Assembly: GCA_905221605.1 (NCBI GenBank)
Contig: CAJNDS010002260.1
Span: 226,001-290,000 of the forward strand
DNA: 64,000 nt
DNA from: Symbiodinium natans
Taxonomy: Eukaryota > Sar > Dinophyceae > Suessiales > Symbiodiniaceae
Direction of reading: 5' to 3'
The notes below the pieces were generated by a model that did not search any database, was not told the origin of the DNA, and worked only from the letters and a program-made list of their open reading frames with translations. This document shows positions 11,501 through 20,800 of this stretch, in pieces. Positions within the stretch are counted from its first letter, which is position 1, and every line of letters begins with the position of its first letter. Made by a program: the position numbers and the translations under genes.

Positions 11501-14500
11501 AAGATCGAGAAGAAGAAGTTGGACCAGTTTACGGAGGCAGGGTCCTGGTTCGACTACTTGTGTGAATCGATTCTTGAGAACACCAGCATGGAGCGGAAGG
11601 CCATTGCCGCGTCGCCTTTCTTCAAGGATGTGCCAGACGAGGTTTTGAAGGACCTGGCCGTAGACACGAAGGAGGAGAGCGGTTGGGAAATTCTGAAGGG
11701 CCTCACTTTCTTGAATCGACGACAGAGGAGGAGGCTGTGGTTGTCCAAAGGCTGGGTGGTTCACCTGTTCGCTGGAAAGAAGAAGAAGGAGGTCTTCGAG
11801 TGGATGAATGGTGGCGATAAGACCCTGCTGGAGTTGGACATCGAGCGATCACAAGGCCATAATCTCCTTGACCCACAGCTGTGGAAAGCGTTATCCTGGG
11901 GGGCTTCACAAGGGAAGATCGTCGCACTTCTAGGAGGGCCGCCCTGCAGAACTTTCAGTCGGTTGCGTTTCCGAGAGAATGGACCAAGCCCGGTGAGAAC
12001 AAGGTCCAACCCATATGGATGGGAGGGACAGACTCGTGATCAGCGGGAACAAGTGATCAAGGACTCCAAGCTGTTCGCCCGCATGCTGTGGCTTCATGCA
12101 AAGGCTACGGCAGGCCGGCTTCGTGTTCCTGGACGAAGAATGTCAGCGACAATGGTGGCGTTCGTTCTGGAGCAACCTCAAGACCCACAAGGGTATCTTC
12201 CCAATTCGGATCCACACTGGAGTGAGTTGCCTTCTTTTTGGGACACGGAGATGTGGAAGAGATATTCCGAGGAGGCAGGGTTTGTGGAGGTGAGCTTCGA
12301 ACAGGGAGCCTTTGGTCACAAAACTTGCAAGCCGACCACCTTGGGAACCAACCTGCTAGCTCTGACGCTGTTGCGAGGTGCAAAGGCATCGCAAGACCTG
12401 AAGCCTTTCAATGGACCTTCGGAAGAACTCGCCGAGTGGGCTCCAGGACTATGTGTGGCAATATCTCTGGCATTGCGGGAATGGTTGGTAACTCCAACGT
12501 TGACTACCATGACGGTGTCCCAGTGGAAGGAACATGTTGCACGGGGTCACTTGCCGCCACGGCGCGACTGCATGTATTGCAACATGTATGGCGCCAGTGG
12601 TCGTCCTCACCGACGAATAGCTCATCCGGAGATGTTCACCTTGTCTTCGGATTTATCTGGCCCGCATGACCCTGGGCTGAACCACAATGCGCGGAGCCCT
12701 TTCTACAAGCCATTCAAAAACCTCCTTGTCTGCAAGTACCGTTTTCCAGTATCCTTCGCAACGGGGCAATGGGAAGAGACTGCGGATGATGGCGAGGTGG
12801 CGATGGATGAGGACCCGTTTGACGCCGGAAAGGAACAGGAGGCAGAGCTTGAGGACTATGCCCCAACCGACATAGAGGAAGAGGCCCAAGCCAATCTCGG
12901 GAAGGAAGACATCGCTAAGCTCCTTGACGGACAGGAAGTGCACGAGATCAACGACGCCGGCGAGGACAAGGAAGATAGTGATGAAGACCTTGGTGAAGCG
13001 CCAGAGAAAAAGGCGGGGGGCAATCCACAAATGAGAGAAGGAGATACAGAAGCCCCGAAGTCCACCTACCTTGTCTTCGCTACTCCGCTCACGACTGGCA
13101 CATCAGCTGAGATTCTGGAAGCGCTTCAGGATGTCATCACGTACCTGAGACACCACAACCTCCCTGTGCTACGACATCATTCGGATAAGGCCTCGGCGTT
13201 TCAGGGCAAGGCGATTCGGATGTACTTGAAGAACCAATCAATAAGAGTCACCACATCCGAGCCGGGGATCCCGCAGTCAAATGGCGCGATAGAGCAGACA
13301 GTTCGGTGGGTGAAGCAGAGGGCGAGGACGCTCCTTGGAGCCGCAGGGGTATCGAAGAAGTTGTGGCCTCAAGCTGCGGCAACGGCGGCGGCAATGCAAC
13401 GAGCTCAAACTTTGGGCTTCTTGACGAAATTGGTGGCGCCTTTCGGAACGAGGGTCATGGTGAAGAAGAGGCACTATGACGTGGACCCAAAGGAGAAGAA
13501 GAAGACGAAGGATTCCTCTGGTGTGAAGTGGGAAGAAGGGCGATATGTTGGCCTCTCGGACTATGTGCAAGGTGGCCACCTGATCTACCACGAGGGAAGA
13601 AACAACTTCATCCACACCATGAATGTGCGAGCTGGATTGCATGATCCGGGACCCCCTGATGGTTTGTTGGAAGCGGATCCGAGTCCCCCTCCTCCGAGAA
13701 GATTGACGAGGAAGACCCACATTGGATTTGAGGAGGAGCCTCCACGTGAACGAGCTGTAGCCGTGATGGATGAGGAGTATCAGAAAAACAAGACGCTGCC
13801 AAAGTTTGTAGACAGCGAGCAACGAGCAACAGCATGCTTGCTACAATGGGACCTGGAGGAAGCGATAAAGATCTTGAAAGAAGAGGCGAGCTATGACATC
13901 CTGAAGTTTGGACTTTTCAGGCGAGGTGGAATTGTGGGTTTCCATAGATCAACTTCGGAGAGGTCATCGTTGGCGAGGCTGGCGGCAAGGGCGTTGTTGG
14001 AGATGTGTCCGGAGGCGGAGTTTACATCGCTCTATGTGTCAAGCCAAAACGAAAGAAACCTACATCGAGACTCACAAAACCAGCCCTTCACGAAGAACTA
14101 TGCGGTGGTCATCTGCCCGCCAAAGTCAGGAGGGCAATTGTGGGTCGAGCTGCAAGATGGAGATACTGTTCGTGGGCACATCATTGCAGCAGATGATGGA
14201 AAGGGAACATATTACGGCTGTGCCCACCCGATGAGAGAGCGCGAAGCCCGGATGGTGGATCCATTTAGGAGACATTGGGTGATGCCGTGGAAGGGGTCCA
14301 GAACCGTATTGGTGGGTTACACGGTGAACACGCTTCGAGGATTGAGTAGACAAGTCAGCGAAATGTTGCGCAGCCTTGGATTTGTGCCCCCTCCAGTGGT
14401 GAGAACGTTAGAAGATGATGATCCGGAAGTGGTTATGGCGAGCATCCGTGAAGGAGTGGAAAGAGACCATGATGTGGAGCCGGAAGATGAGGAGGTGAAG

Positions 14501-17194
14501 TTCGCGCTCAATTGGGAAATGCCCAAGTGGGAATGGAGCATGGACTTCAAGGGCGAAGAGGATGACGCTCATGAAAGTGTCGAGTGGGACGTAGCAATTC
14601 CACTGCCCACCTCGTCCTCCGCGACTGTCAGTCAAGGACGTGTCTCGAGCGTCATGATGGTTCGCCTACCACATCAACAAGAGTGTATAGATGGCCCCTT
14701 GATTAGAAAGGTGGAAGTGAATTACACCTCAGGCATAGAGGAGATCCTCCAGAACCTGGCGAAGCCATTGGCTGTGGTGCACAATGTATCCCAAGCTGAG
14801 GTGTTGCCGGTGCTAGAAAGGTGGAGGAAGCCGATTCAGAAAGAGTTGGACGCAGTCTCCCATGCCATCGCCAAGCTGGTGCCAGGACAGGAGGAGTACA
14901 CGAGAGTCCTCAGTTTGCCGGGGCTCCAAATTCTACCCATGAAGTTTGTCTTCACGTGCAAACCGCCCTCGGAGACGGCGGAGACTGAGAATGCACCTTG
15001 GTACCGGCGCAAAGCCCGCATCGTGGTGTGTGGGAACCACGCCCAGGACAACGAAAACGAGGTTTACACGTCCGGCGCCACCGCGGAGGTCCTCAGAATA
15101 GCTATTGCCCTCGCCAGCAAAAAGGGATGGAGATTGGGAGTCATTGACGTAACTGCCGCATTTCTCCGCACCCCGATCAAGAACGAGCCTGGATTCCCGG
15201 TCGTCGCAGGGAGCCCACCGAAGCTATTGCAGCGGCTGGGACTTACGCAGCCGGGAGAAATATGGTTCTTCACTCATGCCTTTTATGGTATGAAGGAGAG
15301 CCCGAGGTTGTGGAGTCGTTTTCGGGACGGAGAGATGACCATCCTCACCTTCACCGTGAATGATGTCATATACATCTTAAAGCAGGGCAAGGTTGAGGAC
15401 ACATGGTGGACAATAGTCAATGCAAACCAAGAGATCGAAGGATTGGTCATAATCTATGTCGACGACTTCTTGATCTGTGCGGCGTTGGAAATCATGAAGG
15501 CTTGCGCGAGTGCAATAGAGGATCTGTGGCAGACGGGTGGACTACAGGTTATTGGACGCGACGTGCCGGTGAGGTTTCTGGGAGTAGAGATTGAGGAGAT
15601 TGAGGGTGGCTTCGCCTTGGGGCAGCGGTCGTACATTGAAGAATTACTTCGACTTCACCAAATCTCGGAGCATGCCCTGAACCTCATCCCGGTCCCGCGC
15701 GACATGGCCAACTTCGATGTGGACGAAGACATGACACCGGATCCACAACAGATCCGGGTTGCGCAGCAATGCGCAGGAGAACTGCTGTGGGTCGCGCAAA
15801 GGACGAGGCCAGATGTGTCTTTCGCATCATCCCTGGTGGCTTCACTAAGCACAAGAGATCCAAGCCGGGTAGCCTCTATCATGGAAAGAACGTTGGGTTT
15901 TCTCCAAAGGACAAAACACTGGGTGTTAAGCTTCAAGGCGGACGACTCTGAGCTCCAGGCATTTGCGGATGCCTCCTTTTCTCCGTCCGGAGGGAAGAGC
16001 CATCAAGGCTTGGCGGTTCTCCTCTACAGCTGTCCAATTATGTGGAAGTCGTCGAGGCAGACGACGGTGGCCATATCGACGGCGGAGAGTGAACTGAATG
16101 CTGAGTTGGATGGGGCATTGGCTTTGTTGTCAAGTGGAGCGATGTTGGAGGACCTGGGCCTGGGAATGTTGGCAAAACGTCTGTGGTGTGACAGTACTTC
16201 GGCGATTTCGATATCGAAAGGGGCATCAAGTTGGCGTACAAGACACCTTCGTGTGAAGGCGTTGTGGCTTCAAGAAAGACTGGAGTCAGAAGAAATGGCC
16301 CTCGGTCACATCAGAGGGACTCACCAGTTGGCAGATTTGCTGACAAAGGCGCTAACGTCAGCAAGGATTTCAGAACTAGCACGCCTTTGGGGACTTGGAC
16401 CTCGAGAGGAAGATGATGCTGGTGATGAAGGTGCTGGTGAAGATGGAGCCAAAGGTCCCCGGGTATCGCGAGCCGTGGTGGCCAATGAGCAGGCAGCTCG
16501 TGTGATGACAGTCATGCTATGGTGTATGATGGTGGTTCGGATGGAAGCAAGAAGCGTCGAAGACGCGGAGGAGATGGGAAAGGGAAAGGGCATGGAGCTG
16601 GACGGAGATCTGGCGTCGATGTTCTTCATCCTTGTGTTGATCGCGGGCGTCTTGGCGACCTGGGAGCTCTTGAAGTGGTTGGGATATGAGCTAGTGCTAA
16701 CGTGGACTCCTGGAGCAAAAGAAAGAAAGCTCAGGCGTCTCAAGAAGCTGAAGGAAGCGACTTCGGCAGCCATCCAGGAGGAGATACGAACAAGGAGGGC
16801 ACGTGGAAGACGTGAACGTGAAGAAGAAGCAGAAGTGATGACAACTTCTGAGATTCCAAAACCGGCGCCGACTCCAACGGCGTCAACTCCGATGATAGCC
16901 CCGACCTCCTTCATCCCGGAACCCCCCGTTGAGTTTGCGCCAGGCAACCGTGATGTGTTTCCTCCTCCTCCACCACCATTGCCAACACCCTCGAGGCATG
17001 AGCGTAGAAACTACACGCTTTACGTGCCGGTGCCGCCCACGACCATTTGCTTCATCGATGACAGCGACTGCTACCACTCCTACAACAACTGCTCGGGCTT
17101 GAGACGTGTGACAAAGCCGCTGATGTACAGACAGCTGTGCACGTTTTGTAAAGACAAGGCCCAAGCGGATCGTGCTTTTCCGATACAAGGCTGA
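8561..17194 (+). CDS. Copia-1 Gag-Pol polyprotein with embedded methyltransferase-like domain
   Basis: 2877 residues in one frame. Approximate order: Gag with a coiled stretch (about 145-170) and 42-bp-encoded HPRSEQAGSGG repeats (about 200-330); CCCH zinc finger (696-716); CCHC knuckle CLACGAEGHRAREC (731-744); aspartic protease DTGA (about 870); a domain with VVHLFAG (about 1064), GGPPCRTFS (1126), FVLEQP (1202) and a KPTTLGTN segment (1252), resembling C5 DNA methyltransferase motifs I, IV, VI and VIII; integrase with zinc-binding CxxC (1337), Asp near 1364, HHSD (1540) and NGAIEQ (1574), its first and second Asp separated by a ~110-residue acidic insert; RT with YVDD (2300); RNase H (FADAS 2468, AESE 2508, DSTSA 2544). 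After RNase H come a membrane segment (2687-2712) and a Cys/His tail, HSYNNCSGLR (2840) and CTFC (2860). Processing by its own protease is assumed. Confidence 0.95.
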   Translation: MMSGTGNDGPVGCEESTGASAAGPEMASVHGRAGANHPAGYDAGLGEVAGDSGADYFTPRSRRSAVQWGPMSQFEALPAGFSWLSRVGARILGAVNAGDMLPSPLASPPRPQLQASSSSTPQRPRTVAAVTPPASSSGMSVEMVQAEVQRQLGPLLDRLEAAESRNQQLEGQLRQRALNPRDRDREGLAVMQRPQQDLGLQGPPRSEQAGSGGLRGGLTTVAEDSRRQRDPLYLVEHVSSGEHQGGLAPLSGHVGGQQGHPRSEQAGSGGQQGHPRSEQAGSGGQQGHPRSEQAGSGGLRGGLDLSLEGVVVSHGHPRSEQAGSGGLRGGQEYTNHDSREGRSQRALDVGEGENHGGQGLLGSLFGRPRGRSPSPVPDPIASQTAPMIEAIARGVRQLQELQERRFQEGGTSPGGTETVKPGVQSLLALQPPGTRESPLIFQDWIEVISTGMKDLSENSGAWWEAVLRTVEGTYAKWLGATQLERLTIVPEDADYASKGRWARVNARACQLLLTAVPENVRADLIARRSTQDITQLVFRLYVTYQPGGSSERGHTLAQLQNPPVGASIQETLEILRSWPRHLRRCHQLGMNTPDPTVLAKGLDNATSKTISGSADAQFRTQLVRTTLRLDAKPSLESVENYQRHLQAEVEQLASSAGVEPTAKLRATTMGQQTQPSSPSSTTPTTTSAKEGRNEAACRYFAKPSGCRRGERCPYRHDLAAFPKDQRMKKCLACGAEGHRARECPTKTTRKPLGKGEDGAERQGQSISPKVAEIQACGATMSSSTSTMTTAPTTTPASTLTASSSGMSDIGPTTTPGEPVWTLDNLMQAAQQVVMAKNAGERDVIKINAIQVSSPDTGKRGPRMSPLALADTGATHPLRRPHDEEEWKQSTPVNVLLAGGEQVSMRMNSLGTLLMQEENKTQDAISNAIVPVGELVKTLGYRFEWGPNSCHLVNPDGGIVRMSTTDGCPHLTEAKALELIAKIEKKKLDQFTEAGSWFDYLCESILENTSMERKAIAASPFFKDVPDEVLKDLAVDTKEESGWEILKGLTFLNRRQRRRLWLSKGWVVHLFAGKKKKEVFEWMNGGDKTLLELDIERSQGHNLLDPQLWKALSWGASQGKIVALLGGPPCRTFSRLRFRENGPSPVRTRSNPYGWEGQTRDQREQVIKDSKLFARMLWLHAKATAGRLRVPGRRMSATMVAFVLEQPQDPQGYLPNSDPHWSELPSFWDTEMWKRYSEEAGFVEVSFEQGAFGHKTCKPTTLGTNLLALTLLRGAKASQDLKPFNGPSEELAEWAPGLCVAISLALREWLVTPTLTTMTVSQWKEHVARGHLPPRRDCMYCNMYGASGRPHRRIAHPEMFTLSSDLSGPHDPGLNHNARSPFYKPFKNLLVCKYRFPVSFATGQWEETADDGEVAMDEDPFDAGKEQEAELEDYAPTDIEEEAQANLGKEDIAKLLDGQEVHEINDAGEDKEDSDEDLGEAPEKKAGGNPQMREGDTEAPKSTYLVFATPLTTGTSAEILEALQDVITYLRHHNLPVLRHHSDKASAFQGKAIRMYLKNQSIRVTTSEPGIPQSNGAIEQTVRWVKQRARTLLGAAGVSKKLWPQAAATAAAMQRAQTLGFLTKLVAPFGTRVMVKKRHYDVDPKEKKKTKDSSGVKWEEGRYVGLSDYVQGGHLIYHEGRNNFIHTMNVRAGLHDPGPPDGLLEADPSPPPPRRLTRKTHIGFEEEPPRERAVAVMDEEYQKNKTLPKFVDSEQRATACLLQWDLEEAIKILKEEASYDILKFGLFRRGGIVGFHRSTSERSSLARLAARALLEMCPEAEFTSLYVSSQNERNLHRDSQNQPFTKNYAVVICPPKSGGQLWVELQDGDTVRGHIIAADDGKGTYYGCAHPMREREARMVDPFRRHWVMPWKGSRTVLVGYTVNTLRGLSRQVSEMLRSLGFVPPPVVRTLEDDDPEVVMASIREGVERDHDVEPEDEEVKFALNWEMPKWEWSMDFKGEEDDAHESVEWDVAIPLPTSSSATVSQGRVSSVMMVRLPHQQECIDGPLIRKVEVNYTSGIEEILQNLAKPLAVVHNVSQAEVLPVLERWRKPIQKELDAVSHAIAKLVPGQEEYTRVLSLPGLQILPMKFVFTCKPPSETAETENAPWYRRKARIVVCGNHAQDNENEVYTSGATAEVLRIAIALASKKGWRLGVIDVTAAFLRTPIKNEPGFPVVAGSPPKLLQRLGLTQPGEIWFFTHAFYGMKESPRLWSRFRDGEMTILTFTVNDVIYILKQGKVEDTWWTIVNANQEIEGLVIIYVDDFLICAALEIMKACASAIEDLWQTGGLQVIGRDVPVRFLGVEIEEIEGGFALGQRSYIEELLRLHQISEHALNLIPVPRDMANFDVDEDMTPDPQQIRVAQQCAGELLWVAQRTRPDVSFASSLVASLSTRDPSRVASIMERTLGFLQRTKHWVLSFKADDSELQAFADASFSPSGGKSHQGLAVLLYSCPIMWKSSRQTTVAISTAESELNAELDGALALLSSGAMLEDLGLGMLAKRLWCDSTSAISISKGASSWRTRHLRVKALWLQERLESEEMALGHIRGTHQLADLLTKALTSARISELARLWGLGPREEDDAGDEGAGEDGAKGPRVSRAVVANEQAARVMTVMLWCMMVVRMEARSVEDAEEMGKGKGMELDGDLASMFFILVLIAGVLATWELLKWLGYELVLTWTPGAKERKLRRLKKLKEATSAAIQEEIRTRRARGRREREEEAEVMTTSEIPKPAPTPTASTPMIAPTSFIPEPPVEFAPGNRDVFPPPPPPLPTPSRHERRNYTLYVPVPPTTICFIDDSDCYHSYNNCSGLRRVTKPLMYRQLCTFCKDKAQADRAFPIQG
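9340..9550 (+). repeat. 42-bp in-frame repeat in copia-1 gag
   Basis: A unit beginning CCACGTTCAGAGCAAGCAGG recurs at 9341, 9383 and 9425, with related copies near 9170 and 9508. It encodes HPRSEQAGSGGQQG-type repeats. The unit length is a multiple of three, so copy-number changes preserve the frame. Confidence 0.9.
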
Positions 17195-17213
17195 AGTTGC
17201 CTAACGGACCTTC

Positions 17214-17223
17214 AGAGGAGGAG
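17214..17223 (+). promoter_or_regulatory. Copia-1 polypurine tract
   Basis: AGAGGAGGAG ends exactly at the base before the 3' LTR, the expected place for plus-strand priming. Confidence 0.85.
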
Positions 17224-17544
17224 TGCAGATGAGTGAGAGCATGCAAAGCTGTCGCCATGGGAAACTTGTTTTTGCGCTTGACAACCACATGTGTTGTTCG
17301 GTAACTTTGAAACCCAAGGGAAGGCTACGAATGCGATGTACCCTTGGCCACACACATGTTGTATAGAAAACAGACAGCAAGCAATGAGCAGAGACTCAAC
17401 AGCTGACACAGCCTTTGGTGTGAAAAGTTTCGGACTGTTCTTGCCGTGCCTCTTCGATGGTCGTTGCTGCATTTGGTGGAACGATACAGAGAAGATAAGC
17501 ATGGCCCATCAGCCAAGCAGCCAGGATGATAATCTGGAAAATCA
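17224..17544 (+). repeat. Copia-1 3' LTR (321 bp)
   Basis: Matches the 5' LTR (8089-8409) by eye and is followed by the target duplication CGATC at 17545-17549. Confidence 0.95.
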
Positions 17545-17720
17545 CGATCCTTATGGTACGGGGAAAGGGCTTCATGCGACTTGCTTTCATTTAAGAGAGC
17601 CACGAGGATCGCTCCCGCTGCAGCAGGGAGGACTGTGAGTTCGAAGTCAGCTGTGCTGGAATGACTACCAATGGCTTCATGGTGACGCCAAGCCAGGAGG
17701 CATCGTGTGGCGGCCAGCAT
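17545..17720 (-). CDS. LINE ORF E, N-terminal part (split by copia-1)
   Basis: On the minus strand an ATG at 17720-17718 opens a frame that reaches the copia-1 junction and continues in register at 8088. Upstream the frame is closed by a stop at 17772-17774. The ~58 residues include an alanine/leucine/valine-rich stretch and no recognised motif. The frame starts 93 nt after the stop of ORF D on the same strand, in the -1 register relative to it. Confidence 0.5.
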
Positions 17721-17812
17721 GTTTGGTTGTGCCCGGGCGTTCACAACTGGTCTGAGCCAAAGGTGCCGCCATCACGAAAGAGGGAGGGTGGTTGAAATGG
17801 GGACTACACGCA

Positions 17813-20800
17813 TCACAACGAAGGGGGTGTTACCCACAATCCCCTACGCGGAACAGCTGTAACATCAACGCGTCTCCTTTTATCGTCTCTTTGCCTCTCG
17901 ACCTCTAGTATATCCTGAACTTCCAGGATGAGGCGCTTGGACACCCTGTTGGTGGTTGCCTTTGGGTGCTTTGGGAGAGCAGGGCTATGACACGCGATAC
18001 CCGCAGCGTTTAACGCATCAACTGCCGCATTAAATTCACTCTTCGTGGTGGTAATAGCAAAGACATCTTGTAGGTTAGCAAATTCCTGGTTAGGTGTGAC
18101 CTGTGGATGACAGTGCTGCCCTACCTGGATGAGCTGAACCAACGCTTCAGTAGCCCCTTCGATGAAGGGTGAAACTGCGTTTCTATTCTTGACGTACGCC
18201 CCGTCATGTACCCAAAGCACTGTGCCTGCGCAGTACGGGAGCATTGCAGCGAGCCCTTTTCGCATTACGAAGCTTTCCGCAGCTTCAAGTGCAAAAGTTG
18301 CCCAATTCCTGTTGTTGACCCTTGCATCCGGTTGGTAAGGGATTCCTTGCTGGATCATACCCTGGAGGGTAGCTTTAGCCTGCGCCAAGTGCGCAAGAAA
18401 ACTTGCCAATGCAGGGGGGATGGCATAAGCAGCAATACTACCTTCATAAACATGCCGAAGGAAAGCATTGCTGTCCATTCCAACTGCTCTTTGCAACAAG
18501 TGTTTGGTTTGTACTGTTTGTGCTTTGGGCGCGCGTGCAAGGTGACTACTAAATAGCTCCCTGGCTTCAAGCAACGTTGGGAGGGGTGGGTGAGTAGGGC
18601 TGTGACATGTAAGGAGGCGCAAAAGCGTATAATGCGCACCTTTCATGTCGATTTCAATTGCGTTCGGCCCGATGGCCAAGAAACGTGTTAGCCTTTTACT
18701 CGTTTGCCAGTGCCGTATGGCATAATATCTACCCTGTGGGTGCAAAGATGGCCTTCGATACTGGACCAGCCCTGGCCACGTTGTATCAAGCTCGGGGGGA
18801 GGTTTGATCCGATTGTAGAGGCAAAACCGCAAAAGCAGTTCAGGATTCCAAAGTGGGGGGGCCTCAAGAGAAATAGTTTCCGCTCCGGAATGCAAGTCCT
18901 GTATAGCTTGCAGGTGCCATTGCTTGGAAGGCAACAGAATAGGCGGAAAGCACTCAGTGTTTATTTGCATATGAGGCTGACCCTCACCCGAGTCAAAGAA
19001 GACATCTTCATGAAGGGGTGCTTCGTAGCGGAGACTGTTAGCCGCGATTCCTGCCAGGTGATCAGCGACTTTGTTGCCGACGCGAGGGACGTATGACCAA
19101 TGCACTGTAATGGGTGTGTGCGTTAACTTTTGCCACATGTTGTCCAGTTTTCGCACTAGGTCTTCCCTATGTAGTCTCAAGGCACCAGCAAAGTGCTTTA
19201 CAATGTTGATGCAGTCGCCCTGAAGGATAACCTCCCTAATTTGATTGCTAGCAGCTAGAGATAATGCCTTGTCTAACGTTGCGTCAGCGGCGCATATTTC
19301 CGCAAACATAGAATCTGGACAAGGCTGGAGTGGGATGGCAATCGTTTCAAGAATTACCGGGACTGGTCCGGGCGACCATACGATACCACCCGCACCACCG
19401 ATACCTTCTTGCACGTGGCAGCTGCCGTCAAATTGAGCAACAAGGTGGGTATCTTTGACAGGTTTTAACTCAACAATAAGTGGAGTACCTGCAGGGATTG
19501 GCCTTAATGCCGTAACTTTAAGGTGCAGATTGCCGCAATGACACATTTTAGGCCATAGAGCAACATTAGGGACGCCAAGGGTCTGTTGATACATAGGTGC
19601 AAGCAAGTAGTGCTGTGCATCTAATGTTGCTAAGACATCCCCTATATTGGCATTCCTGGGGGAGACGGTAACCCCTTGGGCGCTTGCTTTAATTAAGGCA
19701 GAAAGGGGATGCTTGACCTCAATATGGAGTCCTCCGTCGTTGCAACAGGGCTTGCAGCGTTCCGTGTCAACCCACCATGCCGGTAGTGCTTTGGGAAGTA
19801 ACATCCTCGGGATGGTATTCCAAAGACGTGACGTGAGCTTGGGTATGTTACTGATGTGTTTTGCCCGTTGCGGTGTCTCACACCATCCAGGGTGCCAGGT
19901 ACATTGCTGTTCCATGGTATATCTTCTTATGGTCGCAATCCATGCTAATAGAACGGCACAGAATTTCTTGTCAATCCCTCCCTCAACATTGATCTTAGGA
20001 AGGGCAGTGTGACACAGGGAGTCAAACGAGGCAGTGCCAGCATATCCCAATGTGACTAGGACAATAAAGAGGGAGGCTTTGGTGACCACGCAAGCCGTAA
20101 GCCAATGCTCTGTTGTGTTTGCTCCCAGCCCACAGAGCAGGCAGTGGCTTTGGATAAAAGTACACTGGTGCTCATTGGGTATAGCTGCTCTGTAAGTAAT
20201 AGTTCTAGCCGGAGCACCAGGCATTGCCGCACATTGCAGGAGTGGTGCTTGGTTAACATCACAGCAAGGCAGCATGCAGCTGATGGCATGGGCAAGGTCA
20301 TCAGGGCAGCTTTGGTTGAGATGACAGAGTTTGCAGACTGGCATGCTGCCGAACCCATTGTCATACCAGAGCTCTTTCCCTGTTTGTTTGCGTAGGCAGA
20401 CTCTACATTGCTCGTCCCTAGAGGCATATTGCCTGTACACAAAATATGCATCGGCTTCTTCAACAATGGCCCATCTAAGTGCGTAGCAACGAGTGACATC
20501 CGAAGCCACGTTTTTTGGCGGGAGGTTTAGCGCAAGCAAAATGGCACATAGCTGTCTCTCATGTGCATGGTTCGCAACTTTTTGTCGAAGATATCTTTGC
20601 ACCTGAACACAAGCAGCATTGCGCAACACTGCTCTAAGCGCAATTTGCGCCTGCTTGAGCTTGCGACCGCCTGAGTGAGGGCTCACTCGAGGCAGCGCAG
20701 CAGATAGGGCATCATGGCACTTGCTTTTGAACTGCTCAATGATTGGTGAGTCTCCTAGGGAGACTGATTTCTGAATGGCTTGCCTGGCTTGCACAAGCAA

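Larger units (their letters stand above)
8089..17544 (+). mobile_element. Copia-1: complete Ty1/copia LTR retrotransposon, 9456 bp
   Basis: Two 321-bp direct repeats that I find identical by eye (8089-8409 and 17224-17544) both start TG and end CA. They bound a single long gag-pol frame. A 5-bp target duplication, a primer-binding site and a polypurine tract are all present. Integrase precedes RT, the Ty1/copia order. Identical LTRs and an intact 2877-codon frame indicate very recent insertion, in the opposite orientation to the LINE whose ORF E it splits. Confidence 0.95.
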
